Shown: piece by piece, positions 54,111-62,472 of the stretch
Position numbering within the stretch: position 1 is the first letter of the stretch
Layout: each line of letters starts with the position of its first letter
NCBI GenBank assembly: GCA_963557785.1
Contig: CAUWBF010000010.1
Span: 1 to 62,625 of the forward strand
DNA length: 62,625 bases
Source: Merdicola sp963557785
GTDB taxonomy: Bacteria > Bacillota > Clostridia > TANB77 > CAG-508
Reading direction: 5' to 3'
Notes under the pieces: model-generated
Database searches by the model: none
Told to the model about the DNA's origin: nothing
The model's input: the letters and a program-made list of their open reading frames with translations, nothing else
Program-made: the position numbers and the translations under genes

Positions 54111-57100
54111 TTACACATTATTTCTGAATTTTGCTACACGCTCTCTTGTCAATTCTCGCTGACGTTTTTCTTGACAGTCTGTGCAGCGAGTAGTTCTTCT
54201 GTTGGATTTAGGTATTGTAAATGTCTTACCACAATCTACGCATATTTTTGTTATATATTCGTCTTGTTTTTTATTTCTACAATGCTCACAAACCTTTTGT
54301 CTATTTGAGTTTGGATAAAACCTTGTTCCACACTCCATACACACTTTAGATAATGGGTCAAGATTGTTTTTTAAATTATCAACTATAATATCTCCATAGC
54401 AAAACCATAAGGCTGCTTTTTTATCTGTATTCTTCTCAGAATATTGATATTTAATAAACATATCTGTAATGTCGACATCACTATAGCCAAACTCAGATAG
54501 TTCACCTTTTATTTTATGTGATATGTAAGGAATATTACCTTTATTCCTATCTAAGTTATTAACTTTAAAGTGATATTCACGATTTAGCTTATTAAAGCAA
54601 TTAATTAAATCATAATCAATTTCTATTTCTGGATTATTCATAAGTTTGCGATAAAAGAAGAGTGGTAAATTTTTATAAGACAATCTCTTCACTTTGAAGA
54701 ATTTAGAAATTTTATTAACTGTAGATTTATTAATTGGTTCAACATTGTCTGCTTTATAGTCTTTAGCGAATTTAAAAAAGTGAGGAACTTTAGATTTTGT
54801 ATAAGATGAGATAATAGAATTGATTTCTTCTGGAACTTCTGGTTTATATAACGTCTTAGCATAATCGATAACAAAATTATTTGTACAGCACAGTCTCTTT
54901 ATTGAGTCTAATGCTTCTTGATTTATTTCGCCACTGTTCCATATTTTTGTGATGTCATTGCTGATCATCCCAATATTTCCACCTGTCCACGCAGCGCACA
55001 TGCCATCATACATATCTACATTGCTTATATGATGACTAGGAGCTTTACGCATATTATAAAATAACGGAACTATACCTTCCATATTTCTTTCAGCTACTGA
55101 GATTAATGTTTCATCTGCTAATACAAGAGATTTATCACCATCGCAATCAACAACCTATAATAATATAGGCTAGACTATATCTTCACCATATCATTACTGA
55201 CTTAGGTGCTTCGCACTTCCAAATAAAGAGTTTCACCTTATTTGTACTCTACTTGGTTATTCTTATTGTTACCATATTGGCAACAATAATATCCTTTCGA
55301 TAGTCGTTGGACTTTCATAAACTAAATTATTCTTTTTTAAATTTAAACCCTTTATATAGCGTATTCTTCCTAATAGATTTATCAATTTGATTTCTAATAG
55401 ATTCTAATTTACAGTTAGGGCAATAAGTGGCTTGCATATATTTACAACAATCCAAAATATAGTCAAAACTATTAACACAGATATTGTCTTTTAATATATG
55501 TATTTTTCTACATCGACCATTTTGCAAACCTTTCCTGCTTTGTTTTTCTTTAGCATAATCTTTATCATTAGCATATTTATTTGCCAATGTTTTATTTTTA
55601 TAATTAGGATTGTTTGCCCCATTGTAATCAGGTCTGTTACAAATACTATATTGAACATTGTCTTTTCTAGATATCCATTCTAAATTATCAACGTTTGAGT
55701 TTTTTCTATTATAGTCTTTATGGTTGACTTCAGGTAAATTTTGTGGATTTGGAATGTATGCAATAGCCACAAGGCGGGCTACTCTAACACTACGCCAACC
55801 TTTATTGGTTTTTATTGAACATACAGAATAACCGTCGTGATTATAATAAATCTCTCTACGCTTACCATTCCAAATAATATCTCCATTCTGACTTACCTTT
55901 ATTTTAGCACCATAATATTCAATTTCTTTATACATTCTACTACCTCCCGATAATAGAATAATTTAGTTTACACTTAGCACAGGATTGTATTTACATATTT
56001 CCCCTGTTAGCAACTTTATTAATCGTCATTTCCTACGATTACTATTCGTTAAAGTTACACCCTATATTTATAGGTTCACGAAGTTTTATATCTTTATGTT
56101 TCCATAAAGTACAGCAAAATGCTTACTGTAATAATTTACTTATTAAGTCGTGACAACTTGTATACACAGCTGATGTATTAAACCATTGTTTAATCTCATC
56201 ATTATAAACATTTTCTCGTATTGCCCATTCTCTGTAAAGATGAGGAGAGCGAAGACAAGCCAATTTGCTTTTCTTCTTGTATAATTTACAAGCAACTTGC
56301 TTGTTAGCCAATAAACCTTTAGGATTTTTCTCTCCTTTAAACCAATATTCACAAGCTGCATATAAATCTGGAACAATAAATAAATATTTACCATTAACCT
56401 CTAATCTTCCAGCTTTATAACTTTTAACCAGACTCTTTTGTACAGCTTTGATATTATTCTTACAATAAGGGTCGCTTAAAAGTTCAGGGTAGAGTAGAAG
56501 GGCTTCTTGCAGAGGAGTTTTATACTTCTTTTCAGGTGTCGCCCCTAATACATTTAATAAGCTACCTACTGAAGAGGTCATATTTTCTAATTTGTTAATA
56601 GAAGCTTCAGCGATAGTATGTAATTCCTGAGGCGTTACATCTGTAAGAGACTGCAACATTTGATAATTTATATTCGCTTGTGGAATTTTATCCTCCTCAA
56701 CATTGCATATACCAGCTTGACAATTATATTTTTTAAAATTATCTTTATAGGATTCCCAGCTAGAATAATATTTGTACATTTTAAACTGACTTTTATTGAA
56801 GATTATTTGAATATCTTCTTCAATAACATTATGAACGTCACCATAAATATCCTCAATTAGAGGAGAACAGTTGTGTTCTTCAATAAACTTTTTAAAGTCG
56901 AACACTCCTAACAAACCTTTAACCCAAGGAAGTCTTATCATAAAGTTCTTTTTACTTACAGATGGAAGTATCATTCCACAACCATCTGTGTGTTCTATAG
57001 CGATATTCATATTCTGCCTAGTTATTTGATAAGTCTGTTCGTCAATAAAATCAACATCTCCGTTTACTTCTGTTTCAAAGTCTGGCACAACAATACATCT

Positions 57101-57889
57101 GTCAATATCGAAATCGACCCATTGGTCAGTAGCTGAATTACTTAAAGCGAGATATGCAAGGAACTTGTTCACATTTACCCCACCTTGCTCATTAATACTA
57201 TCTAAAGTCAAACCACACATTAGCGACTTTTGATGTTTCTCCCATTGCGACTCTTTAATAAATACTGTTTTCTTTGTTCTTATTTGTCCTGCTGAGGCAG
57301 TTAAGAATTTATATCTTTCTCCGTTGTGTTCGAAGCCATTCAAGATTAAATCTTTAATTACATCAAAGTAATATACTTGCACGACAAATATATCTTCGCT
57401 TAATTCGTCTTTAGGAATTTCTAATGTTCTTGTTAGAGTAGACTCAAATATAGATATTATATTCTTGTCAACTAATGCTTTTTTATTTAATTGTCTTATA
57501 CATTTATTATTTGGATTTTCATTATTATAATTAACAGATTTAGATAGACACGATAATAGTTTTTCTTTTGTGTCATTAATTAGATTTGTTTTATAAGATT
57601 TCCACTTTGAATAATCGTGGTATTTAGATATGCGAACTTCTATATAAAATAGTTCTTCTTTAGAATATTTCTCTTGAACATCTGTTAATTTATGAGAATT
57701 TAATATATCATCTAAGTCGTTATCATATACAACTTGAGATAATTCTTTTTTCATTTTCTCCATTAGCTCTTCTAGAGTTTTCTTTTCTTGAGTTAGTTTA
57801 TGGAGCTTCCAATGTAGAATACGTTCTTGTCTTTTGTAAAAAGAACCAGTGTCTACAGAGTATATATGAATTTGTCGATCTAGTGCTAT
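54111..57889 (-). CDS. YonO-like (QDE-1-type) RNA polymerase, two exons
   Basis: Exon 1 57889-56125 and exon 2 55153-54111 join to about 935 residues. The junction reads LLQ-FVDCDGDKSL, which restores DCDGD, the DxDGD catalytic motif of two-barrel RNA polymerases such as SPbeta YonO. Exon 1 contains HTDGCGMILPSVSKK, LPWVKGLLGVFDFKKF and ADxxYG-type helices. The C-terminus carries two zinc ribbons (CMECGTRFYPNSNRQKVCEHC and CVDCGKTF...CTDC). ATA 57889 is the only start fitting the AAGGAG eight nt upstream; the first ATG is at 57763 and would drop IHIYSVDTGSFY. It probably transcribes phage genes. Confidence 0.85.
55154..56124 (-). ncRNA. Group I intron in the RNA polymerase gene, carrying an HNH endonuclease
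   Basis: 971 nt. P1 is ACAGU with GCUGU (U.G at the site). Core: GTCCAACGACTATCG and GAAGATATAGTCTAGCC. The 3' end is ...ATTATAGG. It is inserted four codons before the catalytic DxDGD motif. Confidence 0.85.
55327..55935 (-). CDS. HNH homing endonuclease within the RNA polymerase intron
   Basis: 202 residues, ATG after GGGAGG. An N-terminal NUMOD4-like part (YYGAKIKVSQNGDIIWNGK) is followed by the HNH site: VARLVAIAYIPNP, EVNHKDYNRKNSNVDNLEWIS, where the His of VNHKD and the Asn of NVDNL are expected metal and active-site residues. The C-terminal third has IHILKDNICVNSFDYI and Cys residues (CCKYMQATYCPNC) that may bind zinc. It would cut intron-less RNA polymerase genes and drive intron homing. 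Confidence 0.85.
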   Translation of the reverse strand: MYKEIEYYGAKIKVSQNGDIIWNGKRREIYYNHDGYSVCSIKTNKGWRSVRVARLVAIAYIPNPQNLPEVNHKDYNRKNSNVDNLEWISRKDNVQYSICNRPDYNGANNPNYKNKTLANKYANDKDYAKEKQSRKGLQNGRCRKIHILKDNICVNSFDYILDCCKYMQATYCPNCKLESIRNQIDKSIRKNTLYKGFKFKKE

Positions 57890-58060
57890 CTACTCATCTC
57901 CTTCCAAATATTCAACATACTCAAACCATTCTTCGTAATATGCAAAACGACCTTCATTATCGTTATATTCTTCAAGTGGAGTATGATATTCACACTCATC
58001 AATGTTTTCGTCAGGACAATCTTGTCCCCACATGCAATTAGCACATGATAAATTTAAAAT
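57890..58060 (-). CDS. 56-residue Cys-rich acidic protein
   Basis: The open frame ends at TAG 57890, directly before the RNA polymerase start. The only start codon that keeps the N-terminal Cys motif is ATT 58060, ten nt after AGAGG. The protein contains NLSCANCMWGQDCPDENIDECEYHTPLEEY, a small zinc-binding pattern seen in many short phage proteins, and a very acidic C-terminus. Function unknown. Confidence 0.6.
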   Translation of the reverse strand: MLNLSCANCMWGQDCPDENIDECEYHTPLEEYNDNEGRFAYYEEWFEYVEYLEGDE

Positions 58061-58081
58061 TACACACTTACCTCTCTTTCT

Positions 58082-58444
58082 TTAATTTAATTTCTTACTG
58101 ACTGGAATATTATCAAATATGGAGATAGTGATAAAAGTGGTAAAAGATTGTGTTATAATGAAATCAGAGTCAGGAGTTTGACTGTTTTTTAATAAGGCAC
58201 TCGCTTCCAATATAGCCAGCGTAGGGTCATATATAAAATTTGTTTTAGAACAACTACACATTAGATATAATCCTATTGCGATAGCAATCTTTTCTCTATC
58301 GGAATATTTTACGTCAGCTTTAGTGCCGTTTGGATATGTGTATTCAAGCATAACTTCTAACTTCTCATCTGAGTATAAAGCATTGTATCTTGGGAATTTT
58401 ATCCAAAATGATTTATCTCTGTCTTTTATTATTTTATTATACAT
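58082..58444 (-). CDS. Hypothetical protein
   Basis: 120 residues, ATG after AAAGGAG. No known motif; it contains the helix-prone YSDREKIAIAIGLYLMCSCSK and a C-terminal stretch of small hydrophobic residues (DFIITQSFTTFITISIF) that may be a buried strand pair. It lies between the initiator-like gene and the RNA polymerase operon, so it is probably early-expressed. Confidence 0.5.
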   Translation of the reverse strand: MYNKIIKDRDKSFWIKFPRYNALYSDEKLEVMLEYTYPNGTKADVKYSDREKIAIAIGLYLMCSCSKTNFIYDPTLAILEASALLKNSQTPDSDFIITQSFTTFITISIFDNIPVSKKLN

Positions 58445-58531
58445 AATTTCTCCTTTTTATTTATCTAATATAGTATACCATAAAACACCAAAAAAGGTAT
58501 AATATGGAAATACAAAGTGACAATTTATTTA

Positions 58532-59398
58532 TTATGCGAATAACTCATCTAACTCATTCGCTTCTCCAACAATATCTAATTCTTGTTTACATTTTTCAAA
58601 TTCTGCTTGTGGGTCATCTACATCGGCTGGGACAACCAAAGAAGTGTTTCCATAATATTCTAAGACAACTAGCTTAGTAGTTATTAGATTAAGTTCTTTT
58701 AATTGAACTAAACATCGTTTAAGAGTAGCAGGTGGAATACCTGTTAGATTAGAAAGACTACGTTTTGTTTTTATACATACTTTGCAATCTTTACCTTTTT
58801 GTACACTATATATTTTGATTGCTAAATAAAGATTAAATAAATTCAAACGAACCTTGTGTCCATATTTATTATTAGAGAAGATTGCATAAAATTCAAATGG
58901 ATATATCTTAACGAACTTGTCTAATTTATTATTTAATTCTTCATAATAATGATATTTAGAAACTTCGAATGAAAAGAAATCATTCATTCTGCAATCTTTA
59001 GGGTGTTTAGATATGTTTGATATTAAAGAATTATTTATCATATAATCAAAACATTCATACATTAGAGATAGATGATTATTTATTACTTGTCCTTTGACAC
59101 CATTGTCTAGTTTATATCGAGAACAGTTTAATTGTTTTAATAGCTGATATTTAGAAATGGTTGTTCGATTAGTAATATGTGATGTGTTAAATTGGAATTG
59201 AGCCGTTAGATAATGATACATATTCCAAAATTCTTTCGGAGGATGTTTTAATAAACTATTCTCCAAACCTTTAACTCCTAAAATAGCTTTGCTATTAGGA
59301 ATAGGAATAAACCAATCCTTTGATTTTTCTGCGATAATGTTTTTATAGAATTTGTCATCAAACAATTCCATATTACAATTGTTATAACAAGTTGTCAT
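58532..59398 (-). CDS. Winged-helix replication initiator-like protein
   Basis: 288 residues. The region VCIKTKRSLSNLTGIPPATLKRCLVQLKELNLITTKLVVLEYYG (about 205-250) is a clear winged helix-turn-helix, and the first half (residues 40-130) has a similar mixed helical layout (TISKYQLLKQLNCSRYKLDNGV). Such two-domain proteins act as plasmid or phage replication initiators or DnaD-like loaders. The gene lies beside iteron-like repeats and a palindrome. AGGAG lies 11 nt before the ATG; a 7-codon overlapping leader (MKYDNLL) starts at 59404. Confidence 0.6.
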   Translation of the reverse strand: MTTCYNNCNMELFDDKFYKNIIAEKSKDWFIPIPNSKAILGVKGLENSLLKHPPKEFWNMYHYLTAQFQFNTSHITNRTTISKYQLLKQLNCSRYKLDNGVKGQVINNHLSLMYECFDYMINNSLISNISKHPKDCRMNDFFSFEVSKYHYYEELNNKLDKFVKIYPFEFYAIFSNNKYGHKVRLNLFNLYLAIKIYSVQKGKDCKVCIKTKRSLSNLTGIPPATLKRCLVQLKELNLITTKLVVLEYYGNTSLVVPADVDDPQAEFEKCKQELDIVGEANELDELFA

Positions 59399-59478
59399 AT
59401 TTCATTATACTCCTTTCTATTCATCAATATTTCATATAGTGCGGCAACGAATATTAGATAGGTTAATTATCTACCAGT

Positions 59479-59513
59479 ATAATACACCCAAAATTGATTT
59501 TGAGCAATAGGGT
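59479..59513 (-). promoter_or_regulatory. Phage promoter with AACCCTA element, for the initiator-like gene
   Basis: Minus strand AACCCTATTGCTC (-35 at 59502-59507), 17-nt spacer, TATTAT at 59479-59484. It lies about 80 bp upstream of the start codon at 59398. Confidence 0.7.
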
Positions 59514-60130
59514 TAATGGAAAAATATGTAAAAAAGTTGAAAATTAATTTTGACCCGACCGTTGAGTGCAAAAATAAAAAGTGTCTACATGTCAGAACTG
59601 CATTAACATAACTAAGATTATACTATTATATAACTAAGATTATACTACTAAATATTAGTTCTTTATAAATAAAGAACTAATATAGCTTTTCTTCCCCTCC
59701 TCTTTCTTTCTCTCTTTCTCTTCTCTTGTCTCATTTCTTTTCCTTCAATCTTTCTCTTGAAGAAGCTTTTCTCTTAGCTAAGTCTTTCTCTGATCTTTCC
59801 TTTGACATATTCTTTCTTCTCTTGTTAGATTTCTCTTTTCTTCTCTCTTATATAAATCCTGTCCTACGTATCATTCATTATTAATCCATTCTAGGTACTT
59901 TTTAAAGCCATACAGAGACTTTTATAGCTTCATTGAGTAATTATACCTTTTTTACATTTTTTACCATAAAAAGTAAGCTTTTTCTCTCTTATTCTATAAT
60001 ATACCTTTGGTATATTTTCCTTCTCTTAATAGACTGCTCTTGATTCATTACTTCTTCTTGGTGTATAACAACTTGTACTATATATTATATAACAACTTGT
60101 ATTATCTCTTGTATTGTACTTTCTCTTATG

Positions 60131-60189
60131 TGCTTCGAGGAAGAGACTCCTCTCGCACTAATTAAAGATAGCTTTGCTATCTTTAATTA
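60131..60189. terminator. Tandem hairpins after the recombinase gene
   Basis: A GTGC-CGAGGA...TCCTCTCGCAC stem-loop (60131-60159) is followed by a perfect 14-bp inverted repeat TAATTAAAGATAGC / GCTATCTTTAATTA with a 3-nt loop (60159-60189). They lie just past the recombinase stop. No T-run follows, so this could equally be a processing or recombination site. Confidence 0.5.
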
Positions 60190-60208
60190 ATAGGGAAACT
60201 TCTCTTTT

Positions 60209-60907
60209 CTATAATACAGCATCAAGTTGACTTCTCATATCATCTTGTTTTTCCTGTACTAATCCTGCATATGTCATAGTTGTTCTCATATCATTATGAT
60301 TTAACATAGATTGAAGAGTAAATCTTGCTTCTTCATCATATTCGTTCATAGTTAGCAACTGATAAGCAAAAGTCTTTCTCAAAGAGTGGCTTGAAATATG
60401 TCCCTTCACATTACAAGCTTTAGCTCCATCTTTAATAATGTTGTTAAGCTGCTGAATAGTTAATCCTTTAGGTCTACCATTCTTTCCTTTGTTCCTAGAT
60501 ATGAATAAATAATCATTATCTTGTATATCTTTACGTGTAGATAGGTACATATCTATCACTTCTCTAATGTGTTTTGTGATATATGGTCTATTCTTTTTTC
60601 TAGTCTTTTGCTCTATTACTTCTAAATAATCCCCCTGTACGTCTGCTACTTTTAGGTTAATTAGGTCTCCAGCTCTAATGCCAAAGCTAATTCCTACTGT
60701 AAAAATACAATAGTTTCTAATCTGATTTTTTGATAGGTAGTATTCTTGCATAGCTTTGATATCTGACACATCTCTAATAGGATCGGCAGCAGATGCTTTA
60801 GGAACTCCATTAGATTTAAGCTTTGATGTAGTTCTTCTTTGTGGTTTCTCTACTAGGTGTAGAGGGAATGATACGATATTTTCCTGTTTTAGTGCTAAAT
60901 TTGTCAT
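60209..60907 (-). CDS. Small tyrosine recombinase
   Basis: 232 residues, ATG after AAGGAAG. Catalytic residues in order: R78 (GISFGIRAGDL), K near 101 (EQKTRKKNRPY), H174-R177 (SSHSLRKTFA), H204 (LNHNDM) and Y213 (TYAGL). It has only a short N-terminal region without an obvious arm-binding domain, more like a resolvase or Xer-type enzyme than a large phage integrase. It could resolve genome multimers or integrate the phage. It lies next to the origin-like region and has its own promoter at 61010. Confidence 0.8.
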   Translation of the reverse strand: MTNLALKQENIVSFPLHLVEKPQRRTTSKLKSNGVPKASAADPIRDVSDIKAMQEYYLSKNQIRNYCIFTVGISFGIRAGDLINLKVADVQGDYLEVIEQKTRKKNRPYITKHIREVIDMYLSTRKDIQDNDYLFISRNKGKNGRPKGLTIQQLNNIIKDGAKACNVKGHISSHSLRKTFAYQLLTMNEYDEEARFTLQSMLNHNDMRTTMTYAGLVQEKQDDMRSQLDAVL

Positions 60908-61009
60908 GATATTTCTTCCTTTCTTATATAGTAAAATTATAAAAAGTAGCTTTTTGCTAAATTCTATATTTTAAGTTTTTACCATTGAACTTTAACTTTC
61001 TATAGTTAT

Positions 61010-61044
61010 ATTATACCATAGTTTATTATCTGGGCAAGGGGGTT
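61010..61044 (-). promoter_or_regulatory. Phage promoter with AACCCCC element, for the recombinase
   Basis: Minus strand AACCCCCTTGCCC (-35 at 61032-61037), 16-nt spacer, TATAAT at 61010-61015. The block before the -35 is a variant of the AACCCTA element. Confidence 0.7.
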
Positions 61045-61361
61045 AAGTTAAAATTCACAAGGAAATTCTAAGGTGGTGCTAACTAGGTGAATCAAAATCG
61101 TATTATTAGTGTACTATGGCTTGTAGTACACTTAAAACTGCTAGTTTGCAAGGGTTTCAAGGTTTTTAGCTCGTAATTTCAGAGGTGAATTTCGTGGTCG
61201 GTAAGGGTTCGGACGAGGTGATGAGTGGGGGAGATAGACTATGTGGTGTACGGCTTACACTTTATTAGATTAAAGTGTAAAACATCCCCCTTGTACGCTC
61301 AATTTTAACAACGACAAAAAGTTAAAATTAATATTTTTTTATTGTAATTTTAAAAAAATAG

Positions 61362-61389
61362 TTGACTTTAAATATTAATATGGTATTAT
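61362..61389 (+). promoter_or_regulatory. Host-type promoter for the sigma-like gene
   Basis: TTGACT (61362-61367), 16-nt spacer, TATTAT (61384-61389). The start codon follows 46 nt later with GAAAGG upstream. No AACCCTA block is present, so this gene is controlled differently from the five minus-strand promoters. Confidence 0.7.
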
Positions 61390-61434
61390 TAATTTATAAG
61401 TTAATTTTTTAAAAAAACAGAAAGGAAAAAAACA

Positions 61435-62243
61435 ATGATAAAAAACAACAATAATTATATCAATACTATTAATCAAATCAACAACCCATATCAAGTTGGT
61501 TTATATGTTCTAGCTATAGAATATGTTTACTTAGCTATTAAAAAAATGATAAAAAACGGCGTTAAGTCTAACGATGACGCCTATATTGATTTATTTGATT
61601 TATACAAAAAATACTGGATCAATGGGTATAACTCAGACAACTATATTAATGACCTGATCCAACTAACATATATTGATATAGTAGAGTCAATACCAACAGA
61701 CGTTGACATAACAGAATTTGTTAAAATTTTAGGAGATAACATTATCCTGAACAAACCGGAGAACAACTATAGACTGCATAGAATATTTAATGTTCTATAT
61801 TATAAAGCTAATCCATTAAAGGATTATCAATATAAAGTAGTCAATCGTATTCGTTCCTATTATAGGAATAAAGGGGATTTAATTGAACGTTGTGAACCTA
61901 AAACAGTAAACTCTGTAGCAATCGAACATGCCTGCAATCAACTTGAGAAGCAGAGGATAATAGAATTAGTTGAGCAAAAAGAATTGATTAATAAGATCAA
62001 TGAAATAGTTGAGGGTTGTACTAAAACTCAACGCCAAGTGTTCGAACTAAGGATAAAAAAGGATATAGTTATAAGCAGATAGCGGACAAAGTTGGCATAA
62101 GTCCGTCAAGTGCGGCTAACCTATTTAACAAAGTGGTCGGACGTGTTAGGGCTAACATTGATTTAGACCAATACAAATGCGATTCTAATTATGCAGATAT
62201 ATACAGTATAGGGATCCAACAGGTTGAGGAAGTATTAAAGTAG
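61435..62243 (+). CDS. Sigma-factor-like protein with probable -1 frameshift
   Basis: Frame 0 gives 215 residues, ending KTQRQVFELRIKKDIVISR. In the -1 frame the sequence continues from the same Lys codons as GYSYKQIADKVGISPSSAANL, a sigma region-4 helix-turn-helix, and runs to the stop at 62241-62243, giving 269 residues in all. The switch lies at 62055-62061, A AAA AAG, in the right phase for slippage like the dnaX heptamer. A possible stem GCGGAC / GTCCGT follows about 20 nt downstream. It could instead be a simple one-base error or mutation. If functional, it is a transcription factor partnering host RNA polymerase. Confidence 0.75.
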
Positions 62244-62250
62244 AATTATA

Positions 62251-62281
62251 GGACGGTTATTTTTTAACCGTCCATTTTTTT
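62251..62281 (+). terminator. Terminator of the sigma-like gene
   Basis: GGACGGTT / AACCGTCC with a 7-nt loop, followed by A and seven T. It begins 7 nt after the -1-frame stop, not after the frame-0 stop 160 nt earlier, which supports the longer reading frame. Confidence 0.85.
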
Positions 62282-62472
62282 ATACTTTATATATGTAAAT
62301 AAATGTAAAATATGGTAAAATATATGAAGCTTAAAATTAGCTTGTAAGCGATTTTCAAAGGTATAGTTATATAATTATACCCCCAACTATAAACTTTTAT
62401 TATAACTTAAATTTAAGCGTTTTCAGAGGTGTTTAGTTTTTAAAATCATAAAAAAATATAAAAAAAAGATAA
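62282..62472. other. AT-rich non-coding stretch at the right end
   Basis: No ORF. It contains GGTATAGTTATATAATTATACCCCC near 62359 (an inverted repeat, TATAGTTATATAATTATA) and long A/T runs. Nothing else recognisable. Confidence 0.4.

Larger units (their letters stand above)
59399..60208. other. Origin-like non-coding region
   Basis: No ORF over 800 nt. It holds tandem 18-bp repeats ataactaagattatacta at 59608 and 59630 (period 22), a perfect 15-bp inverted repeat at 59652-59683, a long polypyrimidine tract (about 59690-59860), and a second pair of 24-bp-period repeats near 60064-60105 (TATAACAACTTGTA). Two strong hairpins follow at 60131-60189. Flanked by the initiator-like gene and a recombinase, this is what a plasmid-type origin would look like. 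Confidence 0.5.
60908..61434. other. Intergenic region between divergent genes, with structured G-rich segment
   Basis: It holds the divergent promoters of the recombinase and the sigma-like gene. Between them, 61100-61300 is unusually G-rich and can fold: AGTGTACT...AGTACACT (61108-61132), a perfect 10-bp stem TTACACTTTA / TAAAGTGTAA (61255-61280) and GGGGG (61227-61231) with CCCCC (61286-61290). A structured RNA, a recombination site or an operator cluster are all possible. Confidence 0.45.

Noticed and set aside
60159..60189. Attachment-site core for integration.
   Set aside because: The palindrome is next to the recombinase but nothing here shows a tRNA-end or host match; it may be a terminator.
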